From contig NZ_NJIX01000004.1 in NCBI RefSeq assembly GCF_002209485.1, positions 62,001 through 126,000 of the forward strand: a stretch of 64,000 bases of DNA, given 5' to 3'. Shown piece by piece: positions 55,178 through 63,212 of the stretch. Numbering within the stretch: position 1 is the first letter of the stretch; each line of letters opens with the position of its first letter. The notes below the pieces were generated by a model that did not search any database, had not been told where the DNA came from, and saw nothing but the letters and a program-made list of their open reading frames with translations. Position numbers and translations under genes: made by a program. This stretch comes from Achromobacter sp. HZ34. GTDB taxonomy: Bacteria; Pseudomonadota; Gammaproteobacteria; Burkholderiales; Burkholderiaceae_B.

Positions 55178-55939
55178 CTAAGGCTGCAGCCGCGCCACCG
55201 CATCCTGTAGCGGCGCCAGCGAGATATGGATGAGACCGTCCAGCGGCTGCCCCATTTCAATGATGAGAAACAGCGCGCCCGCCGCGGAGACGCCGCACAA
55301 CACCAGTGCGCAGATCACCGCGGGATTCGGCGGCGACTGCAGGCCGAAGGCCGTGAAGATGACGGCCAGCCATAGCAGCAGCACCACGATCAGCGGCGTC
55401 GAGATGGTTCCTTCCCTTTGCATCAACACCAGCCAGCGCGTGGCGACGATGGCGCCCTGCAATTTCACGGCCTCGTCGCGTATCTGCCGCTGCGTATCGT
55501 TGCCGACGGGCAGGGCCATCAGGCGCACCTGGTAATCGCCCAGCCGATGCAGGCGATCCTGGCCGGCCAGCAGCGCGGTTTCGTCGCGGCGGCTGGTGGC
55601 CAGCAGATCCACCGCCTCCACATAGTCGCGGATGATTTCGTGGCGCAGCGGCTGCGCTTCGGGCCCGTAGGCCTGCAGCAGGCGATCGAGCTGCAGGAAG
55701 TTGACGGCGTTGTGGACCAGTTCGTTGTTGACCGTGTCCAGCGTGTGCTTCGACGATGACACCAGCAGGCCCATTACCAGCGCGGCCAGCGTGGCGATCA
55801 GCCCGGTCGCCAGCTGGATGGCCTTCATCGAAGGCTTCTGCATATGTTGCGCCGGCTGGGTCTTGCGCAAGTACATGCCGAACAGGGTGCAGGCGAGGAC
55901 CAGGGCAAACACCCCCAGGGCGATCAGGAAATGGGTCAT
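55178..55939 (-). CDS. DUF4239 (bestrophin-like) membrane protein
   Basis: 253 residues. Membrane segments lie at about 3-22 (FLIALGVFALVLACTLFGMY) and 43-62, then a polar middle domain, then at about 182-200 and 208-230. The end LFLIIEMGQPLDGLIHISLAPLQDAVARL is characteristic of DUF4239 proteins. The function is unknown; a channel role by distant similarity to bestrophins is speculative. It stands alone between the DUF4148 gene and a divergent XdhC-like gene. Confidence 0.82.
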   Translation of the reverse strand: MTHFLIALGVFALVLACTLFGMYLRKTQPAQHMQKPSMKAIQLATGLIATLAALVMGLLVSSSKHTLDTVNNELVHNAVNFLQLDRLLQAYGPEAQPLRHEIIRDYVEAVDLLATSRRDETALLAGQDRLHRLGDYQVRLMALPVGNDTQRQIRDEAVKLQGAIVATRWLVLMQREGTISTPLIVVLLLWLAVIFTAFGLQSPPNPAVICALVLCGVSAAGALFLIIEMGQPLDGLIHISLAPLQDAVARLQP

Positions 55940-56302
55940 AGGCTCAGGCTCACAGGCTCAGCTTCACAGGCTTACCGCGATTACGGCGGCGTGCCGCCAT
56001 TGATCTCTCCCCGCACCCAGCATAGAGATGCGGGCAGGGTCATGGCGCTTGCGCCGGGATAGCCGTTTTGCGCTTTGACGCGCGTCCCCGTAATTCATTG
56101 CAAAGGGATGAAACGCCCCAGGGTGCCGGCTCGGCCCCTTATTGGTTCCCCATCGACCGTTGATCGACGCCCTGCGCCGGCTCCGGTAAAGTGAGCGCAC
56201 GACGGGCATGGCAAATGCCCCGATACACTGTCATGGCCGAGGCGGCGCGGAGTGCGCTGCCACCCGGGCCATGGGAAACAAGGCGAGGAAGGACGCATCA
56301 TC
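55940..56302. other. Divergent intergenic region
   Basis: It contains imperfect CAGGCTCA/CAGGCTT direct repeats at 55942-55974 and a GGGCAT/ATGCCC dyad (56204-56220) followed by GATACACT, a plausible operator and -10 region for the XdhC-like gene. No gene is supported. Confidence 0.4.
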
Positions 56303-57292
56303 ATGGATTCGCTGGACATGGACGTCTTGCGCCAGGCGCGCGACTGGGTCGCTGCCGGCCACCGGGTGCACCTGCTGACAGTGGCGCAGACCTGGGGCTC
56401 GGCGCCACGCCAGGCCGGGGCGCTGGCCGTCCTGCGTGAAGATGGCCGGCTGGTCGGTTCGGTGTCGGGCGGCTGCGTCGAGGACGACCTGATCGAGCGC
56501 GCGCAGCGGGCCGCCCTGCCGGACCAGCCTGAACGTGTCACGTACGGCATCACGTCGGATGACGCGGCACGCTTCGGCCTGCCTTGCGGCGGCACCTTGC
56601 GCCTGGTGGTCGAGCCGTTGCACGATACCGCATGGCTGGACCTGGTCCTGGCCGATATCGCCCGGCATGCGCTGACCTTGCGCACCGTCGATATGCAGAC
56701 GGGCGTCAGCAGCCTCACGCCCGCGGGTCCGCTGGATGGGCCGGACTTCGATGGCCGCACCTTGCGCGCCGTCTACGGACCGCGCTGGCGCCTGCTTATC
56801 ATCGGCGCGAACCAGACGGCGCGCGCCTTGGCCAATATCGCCATCAGCCTGGATTTCCATGTGCTGGTGTGCGACCCGCGCGAAGAATTCCATGCCGGCT
56901 GGGACATCCCTGGCGTCACGCTGCTGACCACCATGCCCGATGACGCGGTGGCCGAGATCAGCACCGATGAACGCACCGCCATCGTCGCCCTGACCCATGA
57001 TCCCAAGCTGGACGACATGGTGTTGCTGGAAGCGTTGAAATCGCCGGCGTTCTATATCGGTGCGCTGGGATCGGGGCCCAACCAGGCCAAGCGGCGCGAA
57101 CGCTTGCGCCTGTTCGACCTGAGCGATGACGAGATTGCCCGCCTGCACGGGCCGGTGGGCCTGCGCATCGCCAGCCGCACACCGGCCGAGATTGCCGTGG
57201 CGATCGCCGCCGAACTCATCTGGGTGCGCAACACGGTGGGTGGCGCCGCCGCCTGTGCGCCCCATCCGCCGAGCACGGCACGGCAGCGGTAG
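56303..57292 (+). CDS. XdhC/CoxI family protein
   Basis: 329 residues from the ATG at 56303 (GAGGAAGGA upstream). The N-terminal XdhC_CoxI domain holds VAQTWGSAPRQAGA and GSVSGGCVEDDL (about residues 24-65). The C-terminal Rossmann domain is about 170-310, with LLIIGANQTARALANIA and TIVALTHDPKLDD-like AIVALTHDPKLDD. Such proteins bind or sulfurate the molybdenum cofactor for xanthine/CO dehydrogenase-type enzymes. No molybdenum hydroxylase gene lies in this window, so its partner must be elsewhere. The last 20 residues are variable. Confidence 0.9.
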   Translation: MDSLDMDVLRQARDWVAAGHRVHLLTVAQTWGSAPRQAGALAVLREDGRLVGSVSGGCVEDDLIERAQRAALPDQPERVTYGITSDDAARFGLPCGGTLRLVVEPLHDTAWLDLVLADIARHALTLRTVDMQTGVSSLTPAGPLDGPDFDGRTLRAVYGPRWRLLIIGANQTARALANIAISLDFHVLVCDPREEFHAGWDIPGVTLLTTMPDDAVAEISTDERTAIVALTHDPKLDDMVLLEALKSPAFYIGALGSGPNQAKRRERLRLFDLSDDEIARLHGPVGLRIASRTPAEIAVAIAAELIWVRNTVGGAAACAPHPPSTARQR

Positions 57293-57367
57293 CAGTAGTA
57301 GCAGAAGCGGCGGTCCAGGCTGCTGTCGATGCCGGAGCAGTAACGTGGCCGCCGTGTGGCGCGCGAT

Positions 57368-58315
57368 TCAGCGCCGGGGCGGCAGCGCGCCTTGCGTGTT
57401 CACGTACAGCGCGTACAGCGATTTCCCCGCCGCCATGAACAGGCGATTGCGGTCCAGCCCACCGAAGCACAAGTTGGCGCAGCGCTCAGGCAGGTGGATG
57501 TGGCCGATGCGTGTGCCGTCCGGCGCGAAGATGGCCACGCCGTCGAGTTCTTCCGAGCCCATGCCCCAGCCGCACCACAGGTTGCCGTCGGTGTCGCAGC
57601 GGATGCCGTCCGACGTGCCGGGTCCGCAGTCGATGAAGGTGCGGCCCAGGCCCAGGCCGCGGCCGTCGGCGCTGACCTCGTGCACCGTGATCAGGCGGTT
57701 GGGCTGCGCCCGCGACTGCACCAGATACAGCAGTTTCTCGTCCGGTGAAAAACACAGCCCGTTGGGACCGTGCGCGGTTTCATCGACCACGGTGAGCGTG
57801 CCGCTGTCGGGTTCCAGCCGATAGACGCAGGCGGGCAGTTCCTGCTGCGCGCGCTTGCCTTCATACCAGCCGCCCAGGCCGAACGGCGGGTCGGTGAACC
57901 AGATGCTGCCATCGGATTTCACCACGACGTCGTTGGGTGAATTCAAGGGCTTGCCGTCGTAGCGATCGGCCAGGACGGTGATGCTGCCGTCGTACTCCGT
58001 GCGGGTGACCCGCCGGCCCTCGTGCTCGCACGTGATGAGGCGGCCTTGCAGGTCGCGCGTATTGCCGTTGCCGTTGCGCGAGGGCTGGCGGAACACACTG
58101 AATTGGCCGGTGGCCTCGTCCCAGCGCATGATGCGGTTGTTGGGGATGTCGCTGACCAGCAGGTAACGGCCGTCGCCGAACCACACCGGACCTTCGGCCC
58201 AGCGCATGCCTTCGCCCAGTTTTTCCACGGCGGCGTTGAAATGCACGTAGCGCGCGAAACGGGGATCGATGACTTCGATGCGGGGATCGGGATAACGCTC
58301 ACTGGTTTGCCACAC
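57368..58315 (-). CDS. SMP-30/gluconolactonase family hydrolase
   Basis: 315 residues from a GTG at 58315, which has GGAG 9 nt upstream; an ATG at 58369 would overlap the LivF-like gene by 71 bp and adds an unlikely N-terminus. It is a six-bladed propeller lactonase. Metal and active-site residues are expected in RWAEGPVWFGD, NSPNDVVVKSDG and GTSDGIRCDTDGNLW. It would hydrolyse a sugar-acid lactone in the cytosol. It is last in the Liv/enolase minus-strand operon, overlapping the preceding stop by 17 bp. Confidence 0.9.
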   Translation of the reverse strand: MWQTSERYPDPRIEVIDPRFARYVHFNAAVEKLGEGMRWAEGPVWFGDGRYLLVSDIPNNRIMRWDEATGQFSVFRQPSRNGNGNTRDLQGRLITCEHEGRRVTRTEYDGSITVLADRYDGKPLNSPNDVVVKSDGSIWFTDPPFGLGGWYEGKRAQQELPACVYRLEPDSGTLTVVDETAHGPNGLCFSPDEKLLYLVQSRAQPNRLITVHEVSADGRGLGLGRTFIDCGPGTSDGIRCDTDGNLWCGWGMGSEELDGVAIFAPDGTRIGHIHLPERCANLCFGGLDRNRLFMAAGKSLYALYVNTQGALPPRR

Positions 58316-59165
58316 GGCCGTGTTCTCCAAAATAGGCCCGCTCCAGGCGCGCCGGCAAATCGGGTTCACGGGTGCTGGCCTGCATGGCGATGTGGCCTTG
58401 CGCCAGGGCGTAGACGCGATCGGCCAGGGCCAGCGCTTTTTCCACCAGCTGTTCCACCAGCACGATGGCCGTGCCCTGCGCGCGCAACTGTCCGGCGACA
58501 GCCAGCACCCGGTCGACCAGCACCGGCGACAGACCGGCGGACGGTTCGTCGAGTATCAGCAGGCGGGGCCGTTTCACCAGGCCTTGCGCGACCACCAGCA
58601 TCTGTTGCTGGCCCCCGCTCAGGGCGCCGGCGCGCTCATGGCGCTTGGCGGCGATTTCGGGAAAGAAGGTCAGCGCTTCCTCGATACGCGCACGGCGTTC
58701 CGCCCGCGGGGCATCGTAGCCCGCCAGCATCAGGTTGTCGATCACGCTTTGCTGGGTGAAGACGCGATGGCCTTCGATTACGTGCACCAGGCCGGCACGG
58801 GCCGCCGCACGCGGCGTGGTGCGGCTGAGGTCGGCGCCCGCGAAGGTGACGCTGCCCGCGGTCAGCGGCAGCAGGCCCGAGACCGCGCGCATCAAGGTGC
58901 TCTTGCCGGCGCCATTGGGGCCGAGGATGGCGACGATCTCGCCCGCGCCCACTTCCATGTCGATGCCGTGCAGGATGCCGATCTTGCCGTAGCCCGCGTC
59001 CAGGCCACGCACGGTGAGCAAAGGCGCGGTGCCGGCCGTCGTGCGGGCTGGATCCACAGCGGCATGATCCACAGCGGCATGATCGGCGGCAGCGTCATCG
59101 GCAGCGCCTGTGTCCGCCTGTGTAGCCAGGCCTGCAACCGGGCTTTTATCCACCAAGGTAAGCAC
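58299..59165 (-). CDS. livF: Branched-chain-amino-acid-type ABC importer ATPase (LivF-like)
   Basis: 288 residues from a GTG at 59165 with an ideal GGAGG 6 nt upstream; the longer ATG form at 59186 lacks a site. Walker A GPNGAGKS, signature LSGGQQQM, Walker B LLILDEPSAGLSP. The first 50 residues are an Ala/Asp/His-rich extension (AADHAAVDHAAVDPA) from a 15-bp tandem repeat, absent from normal LivF (about 235 residues). It overlaps the LivM-LivG fusion by 20 bp. Confidence 0.92.
   Translation of the reverse strand: MLTLVDKSPVAGLATQADTGAADDAAADHAAVDHAAVDPARTTAGTAPLLTVRGLDAGYGKIGILHGIDMEVGAGEIVAILGPNGAGKSTLMRAVSGLLPLTAGSVTFAGADLSRTTPRAAARAGLVHVIEGHRVFTQQSVIDNLMLAGYDAPRAERRARIEEALTFFPEIAAKRHERAGALSGGQQQMLVVAQGLVKRPRLLILDEPSAGLSPVLVDRVLAVAGQLRAQGTAIVLVEQLVEKALALADRVYALAQGHIAMQASTREPDLPARLERAYFGEHGRVANQ
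59051..59095 (-). repeat. 15-bp tandem repeat in the LivF-like N-terminus
   Basis: GATCCACAGCGGCAT occurs twice in tandem (59051-59065, 59066-59080), with a diverged third unit to 59095. It encodes the DHAAV repeats and keeps the frame if the copy number changes. Confidence 0.7.
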
Positions 59166-61104
59166 TGACCACCTCCTTGTGTTCACGCACTTTCGCCGGC
59201 GTGCCGTCAGCCAGCACGCGGCCCAGGTTCAGCACGGTGACGTGGTCGCAGATATCGAAGATCAGGTCGGCATGATGCTCCACCAGCAGCACGCCGGTGC
59301 CATGCCGGCTGATGTGCCGGATCAGTTCGCCGAGCTGGCGGATTTCCTCGGCGGCCAGGCCGGCCGCCGGCTCGTCCAGCAGCAGGAAAGCCGGCCGCAG
59401 CACCAGCGCGCGGGCGATCTCCAGGAAGCGCAGTTCGCTGTGCTGCAGCCGGTCGGCGCGCGCATCGGCCAGCGCCGCCAGCCCTACCGCCTGCAAGGCA
59501 TCGTGCGCGGCCTGGCGCAAGGCGGTGTCGTCGCGCCGGTGGCGCGGCAGGCGCAGCAGCGTTTCGATGAAGGATGCGTGGCCATGCAGCGTGCCGCCTA
59601 TCATGACGTTGTCCAGCACCGAGGCCTCGCCGATGATGCGCGGCGTCTGGTAAGTGCGGGCGATGCCATGCGGCGCGCGCAGCAAGGGCTGGCCCGCGGG
59701 CAGCGGCGCGCCGGCCAGCCGCAGCGTGCCTTCCTGCGGCCGGTAGTAACCGGAGATCACGTTCAGCGTGGTGGTCTTGCCGCTGCCATTGGGGCCGATC
59801 AAACCATGCACCTGGCCCGGTGCGATCGTCAGCGTCAGGCCGTCGATGGCGCGCACGCCGCCGAAGCTGAGCACCACGTTGCGCAGGGCGATGCCTTCGG
59901 CGCCGTTGCCGGCACCTTTGCCTGCATCCTTGCGGACGCCCCCGTGCCCGTTGGCCGTTTCATTGCCGCGCCCGTCCTGCCTTCCGCGGTTCAACAGCCG
60001 GTCCAGCGGCGCGGCGTCCGGGACGATGCGGCGATTGGCTGGCAGGGGCCGACGGCTGCGGAAGTCCAGCAGCGCGGCGATGCCGCCCGGTGCCGCCAGC
60101 ACGATGACCAGCAGCATCAACGCGTACAGGAAGTTGGACCAGGCCGCCAACGGCGCCGCCAGTTCCGGCAGCACCGTCAGGATGATGGTGCCCAGCAGCG
60201 GACCCAGTATCGAGCCGCGCCCACCGATCAGGATGGCGATGAAGAACAGCACCGACAGTTCGAAGGTGAAGGCATCCGGTGTGATGTAGGTCTGCAGCGA
60301 CGCGAACAGGCCACCCGCGATGGCGGCCAGCACGCCGGCAAAGACGAAGATCAGCGCCAGCAGGCGCACCTTGGAAATCCCGCTGGCCTCGGCCGCCACT
60401 TCGGCGTCGCGGATGGCGATGAGACCCCTGCCATAGCGGCTGCGCGCGATGTTGGCGGTCAGCAAGGTGCACAGCACGGCCAGCCCCAGGCACAGGTAGA
60501 ACAGGCCCATTTCGCTGTCGAAGGGCGCGGGCATGGCCGGCCCGGACAGGCCGATGCCGCCGCCCGTGACGTCGCCCCAGGCCAGCGCGATCTGCGTCAC
60601 GATGGTGGCGAAACCCAAAGTGGCCATGGCGAAATAGAAGGTGCGCAGCCGCAGCGCGGGCAGGCCCACCACCAGGCCGAATACACCCCCTCCCGCGCCG
60701 GCACAGGCCAGCGCGAGAAAAGGCGGCATGGCCGGCAGAACATTGCCGGCGGCCAGCACGCTGGTGATGTAGGCACCCAGCGTCAGCAAGGCCACGTAGC
60801 CGATGGCCAACTGGCCGGCATAGCCGACCACCAGGTTCAGGCCCGACACCAGGATCCAGTAGATGGCCGCGCGCGTGGCGATGACGGTCCAGTAGTTGTT
60901 GCCCGCCAGCGGCAGCAGGGCGGCCAGCGCGAAGATGGCCAGGAAGGGCCAGGCCTTGCGCCAATCTTCGCCGCGGCGGCGGACGGGTGGGGCGGAGCTT
61001 GCAGACATCGCGGACATCGCGGACGCCGCTGGTGTCGCAGCGGCGCCGGGACGCCTGGTCATCGCCATGGGCCGGCGCGTGTGCAGTTCGCTATCGACGC
61101 TCAT
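59146..61104 (-). CDS. Fused LivM-LivG: ABC importer permease-ATPase
   Basis: 652 residues. The permease part (about 45-350) is LivM-like, with GLNLVVGYAGQLAIGYVALLTLGAY near 90 and LRTFYFAMATLGFA. A linker rich in Gly/Asn/Arg (about 360-395) leads to a LivG-like ATPase: Walker A GPNGSGKT, a degenerate signature LQHSELRFLEIARAL (in place of LSYGEQR), Walker B FLLLDEPAAGL and VEHH switch. The fusion means permease and ATPase are made one to one. The N-terminus has a repetitive MSAMSAS stretch. The start codon overlaps the LivH stop by one base. Confidence 0.93.
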   Translation of the reverse strand: MSVDSELHTRRPMAMTRRPGAAATPAASAMSAMSASSAPPVRRRGEDWRKAWPFLAIFALAALLPLAGNNYWTVIATRAAIYWILVSGLNLVVGYAGQLAIGYVALLTLGAYITSVLAAGNVLPAMPPFLALACAGAGGGVFGLVVGLPALRLRTFYFAMATLGFATIVTQIALAWGDVTGGGIGLSGPAMPAPFDSEMGLFYLCLGLAVLCTLLTANIARSRYGRGLIAIRDAEVAAEASGISKVRLLALIFVFAGVLAAIAGGLFASLQTYITPDAFTFELSVLFFIAILIGGRGSILGPLLGTIILTVLPELAAPLAAWSNFLYALMLLVIVLAAPGGIAALLDFRSRRPLPANRRIVPDAAPLDRLLNRGRQDGRGNETANGHGGVRKDAGKGAGNGAEGIALRNVVLSFGGVRAIDGLTLTIAPGQVHGLIGPNGSGKTTTLNVISGYYRPQEGTLRLAGAPLPAGQPLLRAPHGIARTYQTPRIIGEASVLDNVMIGGTLHGHASFIETLLRLPRHRRDDTALRQAAHDALQAVGLAALADARADRLQHSELRFLEIARALVLRPAFLLLDEPAAGLAAEEIRQLGELIRHISRHGTGVLLVEHHADLIFDICDHVTVLNLGRVLADGTPAKVREHKEVVSAYLGG

Positions 61105-61961
61105 CAGACCCTCCGCGCGGTGGCGCTGCCGAACAGGCCCTGCGGCACCGCCAGCAGCACCACGATGAACAGCACGAACACGGCGATGGAAGAGAACACC
61201 CCGCCCACCGTGAAGTTGGCCGCCTGCTGGAACAGGCCCAGCGCCAAGCCTCCGATCAGCGCGCCGCGGTTATTGCCCAGGCCACCCAGCGCGACCGGCA
61301 CGAAGCCGTAGAAATTGAGCAGCGTGCCGTTGGCGAAAAAAGCCAGCATCAGTTGCCCACTGGCGAAACCGGCGATGCCGCCGATGGCCGCCGCCAGCAC
61401 ATAGCTCCACACGCGCAGGCGCCGTTCCGGCAGTCCCAGCGCGCGCGCGGCGAAGTTGTCTTCCGCCACCGCCAGGAAGGCCATGCCGACCAGGGTGCGG
61501 CGATACAGATACTCCAGGCCCAGCACCACCAGCGCGCAGGCCACCACCGGCAGCCAGAACTTCTCGTCCATCAGGCCGCTGCCCACATTGAACAGGCGCG
61601 GGAAAGGCTGCGGCTCGGTGCCCCATTCGATTGCCGTGACCTGCTGGATCATCAAGGCCAGCGCCAGCGTCGACAACACGTACAGATGCTGGTCCAGGCT
61701 CTTGAGCACCGGACGCACGGCCACGAACTCGGTCACCAGTCCCACCAGCGCGCAGCCGGCCAGCGTCGCGATGAAGGCCAGCCAGGGCGGCAGGCCCACC
61801 TTGAGCATGAACAGCGAGCCCAGTACGCCACCCAGCATGCCCAGCTGGCCGGCGGTGAAGCTCATCACGCGCGACGTGGCGAACATGGTGTTGTAGGTGA
61901 TGCCGATGAGCGCGTACACCGCGCCCATCGCCAGCCCCGAAGCGATTATGGAACCGAGCAT
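61104..61961 (-). CDS. livH: ABC importer permease (LivH-like)
   Basis: 285 residues with about eight membrane segments. GLAMGAVYALIGITYNTMFATSRVMSF at the N-terminus, AVAEDNFAARALGLP near 165 and GFVPVALGGLGNNRGALIGG near 220 are LivH landmarks. It pairs with the LivM half of the fusion protein. It begins 13 bp after the binding-protein stop. Confidence 0.93.
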   Translation of the reverse strand: MLGSIIASGLAMGAVYALIGITYNTMFATSRVMSFTAGQLGMLGGVLGSLFMLKVGLPPWLAFIATLAGCALVGLVTEFVAVRPVLKSLDQHLYVLSTLALALMIQQVTAIEWGTEPQPFPRLFNVGSGLMDEKFWLPVVACALVVLGLEYLYRRTLVGMAFLAVAEDNFAARALGLPERRLRVWSYVLAAAIGGIAGFASGQLMLAFFANGTLLNFYGFVPVALGGLGNNRGALIGGLALGLFQQAANFTVGGVFSSIAVFVLFIVVLLAVPQGLFGSATARRV

Positions 61962-61974
61962 CGCAGTCTCCGCG

Positions 61975-63165
61975 TCAAACGTAGCCGGGCGCCAGCAGGA
62001 AGGTGCCGTGCTTGGCCGAGTTGGCCGCCGACATCACCACGTCGGCGGTGGGATAGCCGTTGTGTTCTTCGGCGGTATAGGTGTAGTTGCCGAAGTAGCC
62101 GGGATAGGGATGCAGGGTGTTCCAGTAGGCAATGATGTCCTTGGACGACCCCGCGCCCTCCTGCACCGCCTTGGCCACCATATTGATGGCGTCATAGCCC
62201 GCCGTCACCCACCAGAACAGCGTGTCGTCCAGGCTCACCTTGCCCTGCACCTTGTCGACGAATTCCTGCGATTTCGGCGGCAGCTTGCCGTCGGCGCCGT
62301 AGCTGCAACTGCGGTAGCCCACCGCGTAGACCTTGTCCCAGTTCTGCGGCTTGGCCAGCAGGCCGCGGATCTCGCCGGACGCCATCGATGGGTGGCCGGC
62401 GAAGTTGACGTCCCAGTTCATTTCCGCGCGGGTATTGAACAGGCGCGCTTCCATGCCGGTGGACACGCTCCAGATGACGATGACTTCGGCGCCCGCGCTG
62501 CGCGCCCGTGTCATGTCGGGAGTCATGTCCGTCTGGGTGGCATCGATGTTGTTGCTGTAGACCACGTCCGCGCCGTCGCGCTTGAAGTTGGCCACGCAGG
62601 CTTTCACCGCGGTGACGCCGTAGCCCGTGGTGTCGCCGATGATGGCGATCTTTTTCACCTTCAGCACTTTCAGGCAATAGCTGCGCACGGCGTCGTCCCA
62701 CTGGCCGTTGGACGGGGCGATGCGGAAGGCATTGGGGAATTTTTTCGTGTCGATCAAGGTGTCGATCACGCAGGGATGGATGTTGGGAATGCCGGCGCGC
62801 GCCATGATGGGCGTGACGGCCAGCGACTCGCCGGAATTGGTCGGCCCCCAGATCGCGTGCACCTTTTGCGAGTTGATCATTTCCTGCGTCGCGTTGACGG
62901 CCTTGGTCGGATCGCCCTGCGTATCGCGCGTGACGATTTCGATCTTGCGGCCCTTGACGCCGCCGGCGGCATTCAAGGTGTCCGCGGCGAACTTGACGCC
63001 GCGATCGAAACCGATGCCGGGTGCGGAGCTGGGGCCGGTCAGCGCGGCCAGCCAGCCGATGCGCAACGATTCGGCGGCGGCATGCGCGTAGCGCGGTGCG
63101 CCTATGATGGCGGCGCCGGCGATGGCGCTGGTTCCCAGGACGAAATTGCGGCGCGTCAGGCTCAT
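61975..63165 (-). CDS. ABC importer substrate-binding protein, LivK/AmiC type
   Basis: 396 residues. The N-terminus MSLTRRNFVLGTSAIAG has a twin-arginine motif (RRxFxxG-like), followed by a hydrophobic core and cleavage after AHA, so Tat export is possible. The mature part (SLRIGWLAALTGPSSAPGIGFDRG, AAGGVKGRKIEIVTRD) is a type I periplasmic binding fold (Peripla_BP_6). The operon context (dehydratase and lactonase) suggests an organic or sugar-acid ligand rather than branched-chain amino acids. The gap from the dehydratase gene is 47 bp. Confidence 0.92.
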   Translation of the reverse strand: MSLTRRNFVLGTSAIAGAAIIGAPRYAHAAAESLRIGWLAALTGPSSAPGIGFDRGVKFAADTLNAAGGVKGRKIEIVTRDTQGDPTKAVNATQEMINSQKVHAIWGPTNSGESLAVTPIMARAGIPNIHPCVIDTLIDTKKFPNAFRIAPSNGQWDDAVRSYCLKVLKVKKIAIIGDTTGYGVTAVKACVANFKRDGADVVYSNNIDATQTDMTPDMTRARSAGAEVIVIWSVSTGMEARLFNTRAEMNWDVNFAGHPSMASGEIRGLLAKPQNWDKVYAVGYRSCSYGADGKLPPKSQEFVDKVQGKVSLDDTLFWWVTAGYDAINMVAKAVQEGAGSSKDIIAYWNTLHPYPGYFGNYTYTAEEHNGYPTADVVMSAANSAKHGTFLLAPGYV

Positions 63166-63212
63166 GGTGGATTCCTTGGTGATGGCGTTGTTTGTGGGCC
63201 AGCGCGCGCGTC

